From Allium sativum (Eukaryota > Streptophyta > Magnoliopsida > Asparagales > Amaryllidaceae): a stretch of DNA of 64,000 nucleotides. The stretch lies in NCBI GenBank assembly GCA_030737875.1, contig CM060912.1, forward strand, positions 877,261,199 to 877,325,198, given 5' to 3'. The notes below the pieces were generated by a model. That model was not told the DNA's origin and searched no databases. It saw only the letters and a list, made by a program, of their open reading frames with translations. The translations under genes were made by a program, and so were the position numbers. Shown piece by piece: positions 1 through 10,837 of the stretch; within the stretch, counting starts at the first letter, position 1, and each line of letters starts with the position of its first letter.

Positions 1-285
1 GACAAGATGGCGGGAGTTCACAACATATTTCATGTTTCCTAGTTAAGGAAATTCATGCACGGCCCCGATATGACTATTTCACCTGATCAGTTGGATGACA
101 TCGAGGTTGAACCCGAGGCGGTTGGGAACCGCAAGCCTATGCGTATTCTTGGGAACGATACGAAGCAACTTCGGAGGAAGGCAGTGAAATTAGTCAAAGT
201 TCAATGGGACGAGAATGAGAATGGCTATACTTGGGAGACAGAGGAGAGCATTAGGAAGTCGAATCCAGAACTCTTTGTCTGGTAA
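1..285 (+). pseudogene. Integrase C-terminal tail (chromodomain-like), element A
   Basis: Frame 1 encodes the end of a gypsy integrase. It opens with the conserved HN-FHVS block, has a TAG stop at 40-42, then runs LRKF to the TAA at 283-285. The last 40 residues (VKLVKVQWDENENGYTWETE, then a final LFVW) have the WE-containing shape of the chromodomain-like tail of plant chromoviruses, thought to guide insertion by binding chromatin. The TAG sits where related elements have Q or H before LRK, and element C has the same stop. No start is chosen because the gene enters from outside the window. Confidence 0.85.
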
Positions 286-406
286 GATTTCCGTTTCGAT
301 TTAGTCTTTCCGCATGCTAGGATAGGTTTGTTTTGTTTGTTTGCATGTTTGATTGTTGTATACGGCTGGCAGGCACGCGGGATCCGTTGTATGTTTTGGG
401 TTAAGG

Positions 407-424
407 AATTTCGGGGACGAAATT
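407..424 (+). other. Hairpin upstream of polypurine tract, element A
   Basis: AATTTCG (407-413), loop GGGA (414-417), CGAAATT (418-424): a perfect 7-bp stem with a GNRA-class tetraloop, 5 bases before the purine tract. Elements B, C and E have the same structure in the same place. Confidence 0.7.
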
Positions 425-428
425 TCTT

Positions 429-441
429 AAGGGGGGGAGAA
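429..441 (+). other. Polypurine tract, element A
   Basis: Purine run AAGGGGGGGAGAA directly before TG 442. This is the plus-strand primer of LTR elements and fixes the LTR boundary and strand. Confidence 0.85.
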
Positions 442-2330
442 TGTAACGACCCGCATTTTATGTATCGAAGGATCGTAGAATATTTATTTCTTTCACATAC
501 GAAGTTGTATGGTCATGTAACTTTGGGAGACGACTATTGGGGTCATTTCCCCTATTCATGATTTTTGCCGATTTTTAAATGACCATTTTGCCCCTAGTTG
601 ATCTTGTTTCGGCCATAACTTTTGATTGGAATGGAGTTTTGACCTGAAACCACTTCCATTAGATGCGGATGATGGTTTACTTTCCGTAGAGTGGTCATAT
701 GTGAAAAACGGACTTAACGTTTGGGAGATATGGCTGAAATAAGGTTTGGAAGATGAAAAAACTGCTTAACTGGGCCAAATGAGGTGATTAGTAAATGGGC
801 CCATAACCCATTTCAGGATTAGGGTTATGGGGAGGCTGAAATGAGCCAGGTTTTCATTTCATTTCAGTTATCTAGCCGCCACTTTTATTCTAGGAACCCT
901 AACAATGGCCTCCAACATCTAGAATCGCCTCTAATCACTTTCTAATTAAGTATTAGCCTAATCTACGTCAAATCAAAAGGGAATAGCACCAAAGCAAGGT
1001 TAGAGCTACTGTGTTGTCTTGGAAACATCGCCAAATCAAAGGATTGTTCAGTTTTGAAAGTTAATTGTGGCTAAGGTGAGTGATTTGCATAGTTCCTCGC
1101 TAATTATGGTTAATTAAGGGTAATTAATGAAATTATACATGTTAAAAATATGGAAAAATATTTATAAATTTCGAAATATTGTTTTAGGCTTGTGTTTGAA
1201 GTTTGGGTTAATTTAGTTAAGTTTTGCTAATCCTATCATTAGTTTGGCTTAATCATGCTTAAGGTAAAATATGAGATTTTGGCTATGTTTGATCCATTTT
1301 AACATATCAAATTGTTGTTTTAGTGTTTGTGGTCAACTCTATATGTTGCTATGACTGTATGGTATGCTTTGTGATTGATTAGAAAAGTTAGGTACGTCAG
1401 AAATGCCGTCGTATGGCGTAAAACAGTCGCTGGAAAGTTACAGGATACTGTGTAGGAACCGGATCGGATCGCCCTACCCGCCCCCGATCCGCTCATGAAT
1501 GATGGCACCTTCGATATGAACCGCTCGCGCTTACCAATCACGAACCGATGCTTGGGCCACAACCTGAAGTCCTTCGATCCGAACCGCCTTGAGGGGGAAT
1601 CCACGAGCCGATCCGAACAAATGAAGGAACTCAACCCGATCCGAAGGGGTCCCACGAACTGAAGCTCAGCTCGAACCAAAGGGAGGACGATCCGATCAGG
1701 GAGGCACGACCCGACCCGGAGCAGGGATCACCTACGAACTGAACTGGAGCATGATGTCGCAACCAGGAGCTTGGGCACCATGACCCGATCCGATGCAGGT
1801 GGCTCGAACTGATCCGAAGGAGGATGATGACCACGAACCAAACTCAGAAGTTTGAACGCGAGGCATGGATTGCGAACCAAATGAAGACCGATATGGAGAA
1901 GACCAAAACCCGAGATGCAAAGGTAGTCCAAATGGGAAGTTTGTACCCAGGATCCAGTTGGGAACCAACAGGTCAATTTCATGAGTTGGGCTTTGCTGCA
2001 GGACGTGTGCAAAGGGGTTATCGACGTCCATGGCTTTGATTCACCACCGACACGGATGTTAGGCTACGTATCAGTGCAGTGGGGTAGTTATTTCTCCATG
2101 GGGCAGAGTGATCGTAGCATGGCTATGAGCCAGTGCAGTGGAGTTGTTATGACTTCATGGGGCAGAGTGGACATAGCAAAGACTAGTGGCTATGGATCAG
2201 TGCAGTGGTGTCATCATGACTCCATGGGGCAGAGTGATCATAGCAAGGAATAGGGTGATCAAAGTGGTGGATGTCGTATGCTTTACGCACTGAGTGAGAG
2301 ATGTGAGGATGGTTGCTATGTTTGATTGTT
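442..2330 (+). repeat. Truncated 3' LTR of element A
   Basis: It begins TGTAACGACCCGCATT, as do the LTRs of C read on the minus strand. It can be followed against them through the blocks holding the GGGCCCATAACCC and GATCCGATC stretches. It ends abruptly in AT-rich DNA near 2330, so the TG...CA pair is incomplete. A three-unit tandem repeat at 2072-2258 is absent from both C LTRs, so A is a distinct subfamily. Confidence 0.8.
2072..2258 (+). repeat. Three-copy tandem repeat in LTR of A
   Basis: Units start with CAGTGCAGTGG at 2072, 2131 and 2198 (spacing 59 and 67). Each carries CATGGGGCAGAGTG and ends in an ATAGCA-like segment. Confidence 0.85.
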
Positions 2331-3774
2331 TGCTCTCAAAATTATAGCTTAAATTATGTGTTAATACATTTAAAGATTTATTTTTATTGTTTTATCAAGT
2401 TTAAAGTGCATATATATCATATGCATAAAATGCATATTAATCAAGGTTCGAGAACTCGGTCTCAGTCTCGGTTTCTTTCATTTGAAATTTTGATGGCTTT
2501 GATAAACTTCAAAAGTTTTGGTTTTAGTTCTTGTTTCAGTCTCAGTTGCCATAACATTAGTTTGATTTACTATTTGTATTTATGAATTAAAAATAAAGCA
2601 TTAAAATCAGATTAAATATTATAACTTATTTGTGAACCTAAACTAAGCAAGTCCAATTAATCAGAAGGGGTATTATACTTCATTTATCTAATATCAACGC
2701 CCAATTATATTTCAAATTTTCCTCGCCAACTAAAACATTCTTTCAGCGGAGTTGATGTCCTAACATAAGCAAGTCCAATTAATCAAAAAGAGTATTACAC
2801 TTCATTAATCTAATATACAAGGCCTAATTATATCTCATTATCCTAAAATATTATCCTCATTATCGTTGACTAAACCTAATTTCTCCCAAAAACGTTCTCG
2901 TCTCGACTTTGAAAAAACTAAGCTCACTTCATCTATCTGATGTCGATCGCAAAACTTTTTTGGTTTTTCCTCGAATCAACTTCATCTCAATTATTTAACT
3001 GAAATTAAACGCTGCTCGATTAAAATCAGCTGCTACCTTTTCAACTTGCTCAAGCCGAATTTTGTTTTGGGTGATTGATTTTTTGTTTCTTTTCGATTCA
3101 GTTGCATTTTTTTGATTTTTTTCTTTTATCTTATTAGATTTGAATTTTTTTGTTAAGGTAAAGCAGGACGAGTTTTGCGCCAATCTTGTCCTACCTTCGA
3201 TCGAAAATGAATCGAGTTGCCTGAAATGTTGATGTACCGGCCAAAACCTCGCACCTTGGTACTAATTGCTCAAAATTATTTAATATCATTATATTTGTTT
3301 ATCTTTAACAATTAAAATTTTTTCCTTGCCAATAAAATAATTTATATAACCAAAAATATTTATATTAAATAAAAAATTCAATTATGTTTCCTAATTTGTT
3401 AGTAGATATGATAATTATTCGATATTCATCTATATCCATGGATACGGGTATCCCATTTAGAAAATAACTATGGATGTTGACATGAAATGGATCTACGAAC
3501 ATCTGAAGGCGTTCATTGACAACCCTAACTATTATGTCAGTTTGTTTCGAGATCTAACCAACAACGAGAAATGGTAACTCTAGCGATAATTTTTATACAA
3601 ATTCATAACATTTGTAAAAGTGATGTTGGATTACTTGCGCTTACATATCTATAAAATACCAGGCACCTGAATAGACATACATTCAACTGGTACTACAAAT
3701 TTACACAAAAACAAAAGTAGAGTTTATCAGATATAACCAAACATGGCAAATATAACCATTTTTCAGAAAGCAAG
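2331..3774. other. AT-rich spacer without a recognised gene
   Basis: I see no conserved protein or RNA. Frames are short and low in complexity. It holds a diverged duplication (2645-2850) and an isolated 35-codon frame (3470-3577) that I do not recognise. Confidence 0.6.
2645..2850. repeat. Diverged tandem duplication, about 122 bp
   Basis: AAGCAAGTCCAATTAATCA occurs at 2645 and 2767. Each is followed by similar TATTAYACTTCATT and CTAATTATAT-like blocks, so the region duplicated once and then diverged. Confidence 0.75.
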
Positions 3775-4692
3775 TGTTGATGTCAAAAAGTGGGACTCTT
3801 GACAATCAACGCTGAAAGTGCATAATCCACACACAAGTCACAAAATATTCTCACTATAACAATCACAGAACGAAAGAAAATAAACAAACATAGGGAACAC
3901 ACAATAATTTTATAGTGGTTTTGCCAAATTCAAGCCTTTATAATCTCTGTTTATACCGTCGATTATATGATAAATTGTTTGATTTGTAATAAAGTAGAGA
4001 AAGAAGATGAATTATACACAAAATCCTTGTGTTTTAGTGATGTAATCAGCCTCCCTTTGAAGAAACAACCTTACTTCTTAAGAGTGAAAATGATTCATCC
4101 AAATAGGCCCCCTTCACCAGCCTTCAAAATGCATATTTATAGCTGAGCATCCGGGTCGGCTCAACCTGCAGTGTGGCAACCATCCCGGGTTGGGTCGGCC
4201 ATGTGTCAAGTGATGTCAGGGCTAGGCGGTCGGGCCTAGTCTCCACGTGAGAAACAGTCCCCCTTGTACTGCGTAGCATACGTGTTACTCGATCCGGATT
4301 TTAAGGAGATAAAGTAGGCCAGAGTTGACTAAGCTACTAACTTTTGAATGCCTTCGGAATTCGGGTCGGTGTCGGTCGGCTTGGCATGACCGACTCAGGA
4401 ACATTTTGACCCAAAATTTACTTGAATAGCCCTCGGAATTCTTATCGACCCGGGACATATCGACCTGAACTGGGCTTTGATCCAAAGCCTGGTGCTGAAC
4501 ACTTGGGTTGAGCCAGATAAGCCAACCCAGAACACAGGTCGAACTGAAGCTCCAAGTATGTGATATCTAGTTTTTGAGAGCAAAGGCACTTCATCCAAGA
4601 AAATTTATCTAGCAATAGATTATGTCCACATCCCGAACATATTTTCGACAGACATCTGAGTTATGATGACCTTAGTAAAAGGCACGTCAACA
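3775..4692 (-). repeat. Probable 3' LTR of the gag-only element
   Basis: The segment starts TGTTGATGT and ends ACGTCAACA, a terminal inverted match at 8 of 9 positions with TG...CA ends. To its right lies the minus-strand purine tract AAGGGGAAAAT (4693-4703). Inside is a motif resembling the conserved block of plant LTRs near 3905 (GAACACACAATAATTTTATA). No partner LTR is seen in the window. Confidence 0.6.
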
Positions 4693-5063
4693 ATTTTCCC
4701 CTTAGAACATATCTTTCTTGATGAAGGAAGGTATGTTCTAGATAATACAATATCCATAAGAATCCAAGAGAACCCATTAAAATAAGTCCAAAAAGGGACG
4801 ATCATGCTGGATTATATTAATAGAAAACTAGAAATCCATAGTCGTACCAGACCATATTGTAAGAAGGCCTGAAGACCGGAATACCAAGAAATCAGACTAC
4901 CGCTTCAGGTCATGTTATAAAAGGAATTCAAGAAGATTGTGACTCTTCCTGGCCTATCCATGCGCCAATATAATCTATACCTACAAAACGACCAAATAAA
5001 CAATTGGGTCAAATCCTGACACTTTCCATTTAGCTTTTTCAATCATAAACCAAGCTTTGATAT

Positions 5064-5372
5064 CCTAATGAGCATAATCCATATTTGATCTACAACCGAA
5101 TCACTTTGGTAAAACCTAACAAGATAACTTAACCCTTCGGCCATAAACTATACCAAGAAATCCGAACTTGAGCATAAGCCATATTGAAGTTACGATTGAG
5201 CTCCTTTGTCATATCCTAACAAGTTAATCTATCCTCGCGGGTATAAACCATATCGAGAGTTTTAGACTGAGCATAAACTGTACTTTATAATCCAAATAAA
5301 TACAAACCGAACTCATTTTGTAATAGAATTATGCTTTTCGCAACCTAACAAGATAATCCATCCTAGGTATAA
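5064..5372 (-). repeat. Tandem repeats in 3' region of the gag-only element
   Basis: Diverged units each hold CCTAAYRAG followed by AATC/AACTTA, CATAAACYATA and GAGCATAA blocks. They start near 5064, 5115, 5215 and 5344. The last is cut by element B and resumes at 17187. Tat/Ogre elements are known for tandem repeats between coding region and 3' LTR. Confidence 0.65.
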
Positions 5373-7110
5373 TGAAACACCCCACCTCCGTTAGGGTCAC
5401 TCTCAAAGGGAATGCCCTAATTTTGGTGGAGGTTTATAAGTATGAGTCACAGATATACAAGACAGATATAAGAACACATATTTTTGAACAGCGGAAACCA
5501 ACAACAACTTTTATTTCATTAAAATGCGTGTTACACAAGCCATGCCATAATTGTCTTACAATACTTCCAAAAACATAACATCTTCATAACTGTCTTGATT
5601 ACATTATTTAAAGAAGCATAAAGAAAACATAAATAAACTGCAAAAGTCCCATAATTGCTGTCCAAAGCCATAGTCCAAAACGGAAAAGATCCAAGCAATA
5701 CATTCTTTCTCTTCAAGCTGGATGTGAAAACTGGTCAAGCTGCGGTATTCCCTCCCTGCGGACCTGGGGGGGGGGGGGGGACGAAAGAAAAGAAGGCGAA
5801 AGAAAAGTAGAGTCAGACATAAAGCCTGAGTAGGTCTAGGACTATTCAGTCTATGAATAAAGAACTGGGTATGATAAGTATAAACTGGAAATGGGAAAGC
5901 ATTATAAACTTAAGTTAAGTGGTCTAGGGTCGAATACTATCGTACTCCATATTAATCTCTGTACCCGTATAAACTAGTTCCCAACAGGCACCCCATAATC
6001 AGGGTGAAGTGATCCATTTCTGATGATCGGCTCCTACTCGTATAGTTACATGTGTCTTACGGCCCCCGATGTTGTAGTTACCTATGCTGGTCCCACCATG
6101 GGGTGTATCAAGTCCCATGGTGGCGGCCCGACACAATTCTAGAATGCACAGGTATGCTACTGGTGCCCAGTGCCTTATTTTTCTGCGCCAGAGTGTGTGC
6201 ACGCCCGCACCCCGTTAGAACCTACACTGCAGCACCACCGCCGTCGATTTGACCTCTTACAGTCAGCCCAGTAATCGTGCCCCACCCTGCCTAGTTCAGG
6301 GTATCCTGATACACCATGTAGGGTTACTGCTGAAAAGGGTCCCCCGCTACTAGGTTTTCTATTTCTAGCCAACATGCTAAGTCGGTTAAGTGTTTAATAA
6401 ACCTAACCCCCAATCAGTCTGTTTAGTTTAGCATGTTCCATTTTTTGATTAAGTATTAATTTAATTTACTTAATCCTATCAATCCTGACTCAACCTTAAT
6501 TGTCTTATTAAAGCCTTGGCCTCTCACATTAGACAGGTATTGTTGTGGCTGCCTGTTGCCGGTTGGGTCCGGGAAGTCTTACGCCACAACTCAGTCTAAC
6601 CTCGGGTCCTTATTGGGCTCCGTGTTTAACCACCCACATTGGATAGGTATTGTTGTGACCACTGGACGGTCGGGCGGTTCCGGGCAGGTTTACATCATAA
6701 CTAAATCCAACCTCGGGTTAAACACATCGTATTTTCTACATTTACATATTTTGTCTCTTTTCTTTTATATGCAAATATTTGCGGCCCATTATTCAAATTT
6801 ATCTTTATTGGTTAAAATTTATTTATGCCACTTAATTGTTTTTCAAGGTTATTGGCATGCGTCAAACATGCCAACACATATGTTCTATATTTTAACCCAA
6901 ATGTCATTACCCCGTTTTACATGTTCGCTACAATATAAGATATGTTGGGTTTAACATTTAAACCCAACTTAGCCATATGAAAAAGGGGAGGCTTATAACA
7001 TGGTGTTTATGAGGTAACATAAAAAGGGGAGTGTGAACGCATGAACTTGCAACATATCGATTCAATTAACATAAAATGGGCACATGTGAACTTGCAATTG
7101 TAACAGCATA

Positions 7111-7329
7111 TAATCATGGCATAAACAATACTTAAACATGAATCATTCTATTTATATAATCATGGCATAAACAATACTTAAACATGAATCATTCTATTCA
7201 TATGATTATGGCATAAACATGAATTATTCTATTCATATAATCATGGCATAAATAATACTTAAACATGAACCATTCTATTCATGTAATCATGGCATAAATA
7301 ATACTTAAACATGAATCATTCTATTTATG
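7111..7329 (-). repeat. Five-copy 46-bp tandem repeat in LTR of B
   Basis: Units begin with TRATYATGGCATAAA at 7111, 7157, 7203, 7238 and 7284. The third is shortened to 35 bp. The same array is at 15583-15801 in the other LTR, so it predates this insertion. Confidence 0.9.
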
Positions 7330-8135
7330 TAAACTTGCAATTGGAATGTAAATCTAACTTAATTGTGTCACATATATCACCATATAGTTTTGATAACAAC
7401 TTAGGCCTAAAACATGTTTCAACTAGGCATAATACCAAACATAGTTTAGTCATGTTCATAAAGGGTGCTTACTTTTGTTTCTAATACAAAAGTATGATTT
7501 GCTAATTCCAACATAGATTCATATAAACTATGGTACTTAGTCATATCCAATTTCACACTAAAAGTGATCATAAAAGTATGTACATCATATCGGCATAATA
7601 GTGAATCCCAAATAAAATACCACAACATATAGTTGTCAACATAAATCGTATACTTGTATGAATCCAATCGTATACCATAACATTTCCAAATCATTTAGAA
7701 TCAAATAACATACAAGTATAGATTATTATTGCCACAATTCCATTTCGTTGTTAACTTCCAACGCAAATCACATACTTGCAAATATCCAATCGTATACCAT
7801 AACATTCCCAAATCAAAATAACATACAAATATAGATTATTATCGGCACAATTCCATTTTCGCATTTTACACAAATCAAATGCAATTAATTATTCATATCG
7901 GAATAGCACTCTACTTACAACGTATGACGAATCTTCAATTCAGGAATCTGAATTCTGAAATTGGAGATGCTATCCTTTGTTGTAGGCGTTGCTTTGATAC
8001 AATTAACGTTGCTTTAAGCTTTTGATTTATCTCCTAATTGTCTCCCAATTTCTGGCGGCTATCCTTAGTCTCTCCTCAGCAGCATGACGATCTCATCTCC
8101 ATTTTAGTTTGTGTAAATTAGGGTTAGTCTTAGGT

Positions 8136-8145
8136 CCTTTTTATA
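8136..8145 (-). promoter_or_regulatory. TATA box, element B left LTR
   Basis: TATAAAAAGG on the minus strand, about 570 bp into the LTR and 180 bp downstream of the GTCGAC cluster. A similar TATAAAAAG box lies at a comparable place in E. Confidence 0.6.
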
Positions 8146-8325
8146 GAGTTTGTGAGTTGATTTAGACCGTCGATGGAGCTTGGTTTAATAATAGCCGTTC
8201 GTTCAAAGGAGAGACCAACCAGGAGCTGACACCTAGCCCTAGTGACAAGGCAAGGCTCAGAAAATCGACCAAACACAGACCAGGCCAGCCAGGGTGGGCT
8301 GGGTTCGACCTGGCTCAGGGGCCAG

Positions 8326-8452
8326 GTCGACACCCCAGTCGACCCCCAGGTTGACTCTAGAGTCGACCTGCCTGGGGCAGGTCGACCTCCAGGTCGACTC
8401 CCAGGTCGACCTGGCCTGGCAGGTCAACCCTAGGGTCGACCCCCAGGTCGAC
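8326..8452. promoter_or_regulatory. GTCGAC palindrome cluster, B left LTR
   Basis: Eight GTCGAC sites (8326, 8338, 8362, 8381, 8393, 8405, 8435, 8447), mostly as CCAGGTCGAC units about 12 bp apart, plus near-misses such as GTTGAC and TTCGAC. They lie 262-388 bp from the LTR start and upstream of the TATA box. Their position suits an enhancer-like array; function is inferred. Confidence 0.6.
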
Positions 8453-8714
8453 CTAGTGGGTTGGGCGGGAACTTTTCCCGCCTACTCTGATTGGGGTGGA
8501 ATTCAAATCTGTTTTCGAAATTTAAATTTTCTGAAACTTCATCGGGCCATAATTTGGTCATACGGGCTCCGATTTTCGAAAACTTGGACTCTATTTCGCG
8601 TATTTTTCCGAGACGAACACAATGGCGTATCCCGTTTCCCTTAATACTTTGATTTGGAATTAATTATACTTTAATTTGTGAATTTCACTATTGTAAAATA
8701 CTCGGGGTGTTACA

Positions 8715-8750
8715 TTCTCCCCCACTTAAAAGGATTTCGTCCCCGAAATC
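8715..8750 (-). other. Polypurine tract and hairpin, element B
   Basis: On the minus strand a purine-rich tract ending GTGGGGGAGAA abuts the LTR start. Just upstream is GATTTCG-GGGA-CGAAATC (8750-8733), a perfect 7-bp stem with the same tetraloop as in A and E. Confidence 0.8.
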
Positions 8751-9210
8751 TTCAAGTTTAGGAAGAATGTATATCCTAACATCCAAACATCCATCTACTC
8801 ATCCATCAAACACGAGCATCCATTGTCCTTAAAAGACTTCTAATGCTTCATGATCATATGCGAAGTGTGTGTACATGTACTTATCTAATGCAAAATCAGT
8901 CGGTCTACTGATTTAGTTGACCTCCTTAATGCAAATTATGTAAGTGTCATGAATCCATTATGTATGCAAATTTTCCTATTCATGATTCTACATGAGTGCA
9001 AAATCATTCATACAAATGCAACATCCATATGACAACACATTAAAGTTCAACCATATACAAATGCAAACATATATGCATATGCAATATGAAGTGACTGAGC
9101 CGATCTAAAACCTAGATTGTGTGTGTATATGCAACCACGAGCAACCACTAGCAATCACTTGCAACCACTTGCAACCATCATCCATAACATGTTTTAATTA
9201 CATGTTTTCA
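8751..9210 (-). other. 3' untranslated region of element B
   Basis: Between the pol stop and the hairpin. It is rich in short repeats of the GCAACCACTTGCAACCA type (9128-9178). I see no coding sequence. Confidence 0.6.
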
Positions 9211-10837
9211 TCAAAAGGGTTTCTTCCTAAAAGATAAGGTCGAGGAGATATACCTAAAAAGATAGATAAAAACACAACTTAAGGAAAAAGGAAAGATCAA
9301 AGATGTACCCTCGAAAAGAAAAGGGTAGGTTGCGCGTATTTTAGCTTCAGTTTCCCAAGTTGCATCTTCTTCGGCGTCGCTCCACTGAACTTTGACGAGA
9401 TTGACTTCGCGGTTGCGTAGCTTCTTTACTTCCGTTCCTAATATGCAGGTTGGAACTTTCCTTACGGTTGCTTCGCGTTCCACTTCAGCTTCTTCTAGGA
9501 TATTTGGCTCTACCACTTCAGCAGACTCATGTAGACATTTTCGGAGATGTGAAACGTGAAAGACGTTGTGAACTCCGGCCAATTTTTCGGGTAGCTCTAA
9601 TCTATAGGCCATTTTCCCAATTTTCTCGATGATAGTGAATGGCCCTACGAACCTTGGTGCTAGCTTTCCTGTGGTTCCAAAACGAACAACGTTCCTTAGC
9701 GGAGATACCTTAAGAAAAACTCTGTCCCCAACCTCAAATTCAAGGTCGGTCCTCCTCTTGTCGGCGTAGGACTTTTGTCTGTCTTGGGCCGTCTTCATCC
9801 TTCTTCGTATTAAGTCTACTTTCTCTGAAGTCTCTCGGATCATATCTGGTCCAAGTATGAGCTTATCAGTAAACTCCCACCAACAAGTGGGTGATCGGCA
9901 CGGTCTTCCATATAAAGCTTCGAAGGGCGCCATTCCGATGGTTGCTTGGTAGCTGTTGTTGTAGGCAAATTCCACCAAAGGAAGGTGGTCTTCCCATGTC
10001 CCTCCGAAGTCAAGGACGCACAGTCTTAGAAGGTCCTCCAAAACTCTGTTCACTCTTTCTGTTTGGCCGTCGGTTTGGGGATGATAGGTTGTGCTCAAGC
10101 ATAACTGTGTACCTACCGCTTCTTGCAGACTCCGCCAAAACTCACTTGTGAAGATAGGGTCTCGGTCACTAACAATGCTGGATGGTATTCCATGGAGTCG
10201 AACGATTTCCTTGAGGTAAAGAGATGCTAGGGATGAGGCAGTTCTTTTACTTTTGACAGGTAAAAAGTGGGCGCTTTTAGTAAGCCTATCCACTATTACC
10301 CAAATGCTACTGTTGCCTCTCCTAGACCTAGGCATCCCATCAATGAAGTCCATTGAGATGCTATCCCACTTCCACTGCGGGACCTCTAGAGGATGTAGAA
10401 GACCGCAAGGCTTTTTCTATTCCGCCTTAACCTGTTGGCACACCATACACTTAGAAACGAAATCTGCCACGTCCTTCTTCATGCCGTTCCAAAAGAAAGT
10501 TCTTTTTATGTCCTTGTACATTTTATCTCCGCCTGGGTGTATCGTCATCTTGGAGTGATGTGCTTCCTCGAGAACCTTCTTTACTAAATCCCTTGTTTGT
10601 GGGACGCATAGTCTTCCGTCTCGCCTTAGCCAACCCTTATCGTCGATGGAGTATCTGTTGAGGTGACTTGAAGTCTCACCCCTAATTAGCCTATCAATCG
10701 TTTCCACAAGCTGAGGGTCCTCGCGTTGTGCTGTCCCTATCGAGTCCACTAAAGTCGGGCGTACTTCGAGAGATGCTAGCAAGCCTGGTACAAAATCGGA
10801 GGAAGGCCTAAAGTCAAAGTTGGCTATAAACTCTAGG
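9211..10837 (-). pseudogene. Integrase of element B
   Basis: Integrase inserts the cDNA into chromatin. The N-terminal part (10782-10417) carries the zinc-binding pair of His (HHSKMTIHPG) and Cys (CMVC). A TAG at 10417-10419 interrupts the frame in AE-KK, where element C has Gln. The core resumes in the same frame: from Met at 10353, the catalytic triad is Asp2 (MDFID), Asp63 (VSDRDP) and Glu99 (GQTERVN), with normal 60- and 35-residue gaps. The tail has [22 protein letters not shown] and a chromodomain-like VKVQW...ATWETE end. A one-base shift near 10838 separates it from RNase H. Confidence 0.93.

Larger units (their letters stand above)
1..2330 (+). mobile_element. Element A: 3' part of a Ty3/gypsy chromovirus
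   Basis: The window opens inside the integrase tail of a gypsy element. Next come a short 3' untranslated stretch, a purine tract (429-441) and an LTR that starts at TG 442. The coding tail and the start of the LTR closely match element C, which lies on the other strand. The LTR breaks off near 2330, at the point matching about 41030 of C's left LTR, so roughly 660 bp is missing. The 5' part lies outside the window. Family assignment rests on the integrase tail and the LTR. Confidence 0.85.
5373..8714 (-). repeat. Element B left LTR (3' LTR)
   Basis: Starts TGAAACACCCC and ends GGGGTGTTACA. It pairs base for base with 13844-17186 apart from scattered changes. Read on the minus strand it has a U3 with a GTCGAC cluster (8452-8326), a TATA box (8145-8136) and a long region with a 46-bp tandem repeat. 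A run of 14 G near 5767 occurs in both copies. Short open frames inside it are present in both LTRs and are not genes. Confidence 0.95.

Noticed and set aside
5767..5780. Run of 14 G
   Set aside because: Present in both B LTRs, so part of the LTR; isolated homopolymer, not a four-tract quadruplex.
7111..7329. Regular repeats resembling a CRISPR array
   Set aside because: Units are contiguous 46-bp tandem copies without unique spacers, inside a plant LTR.
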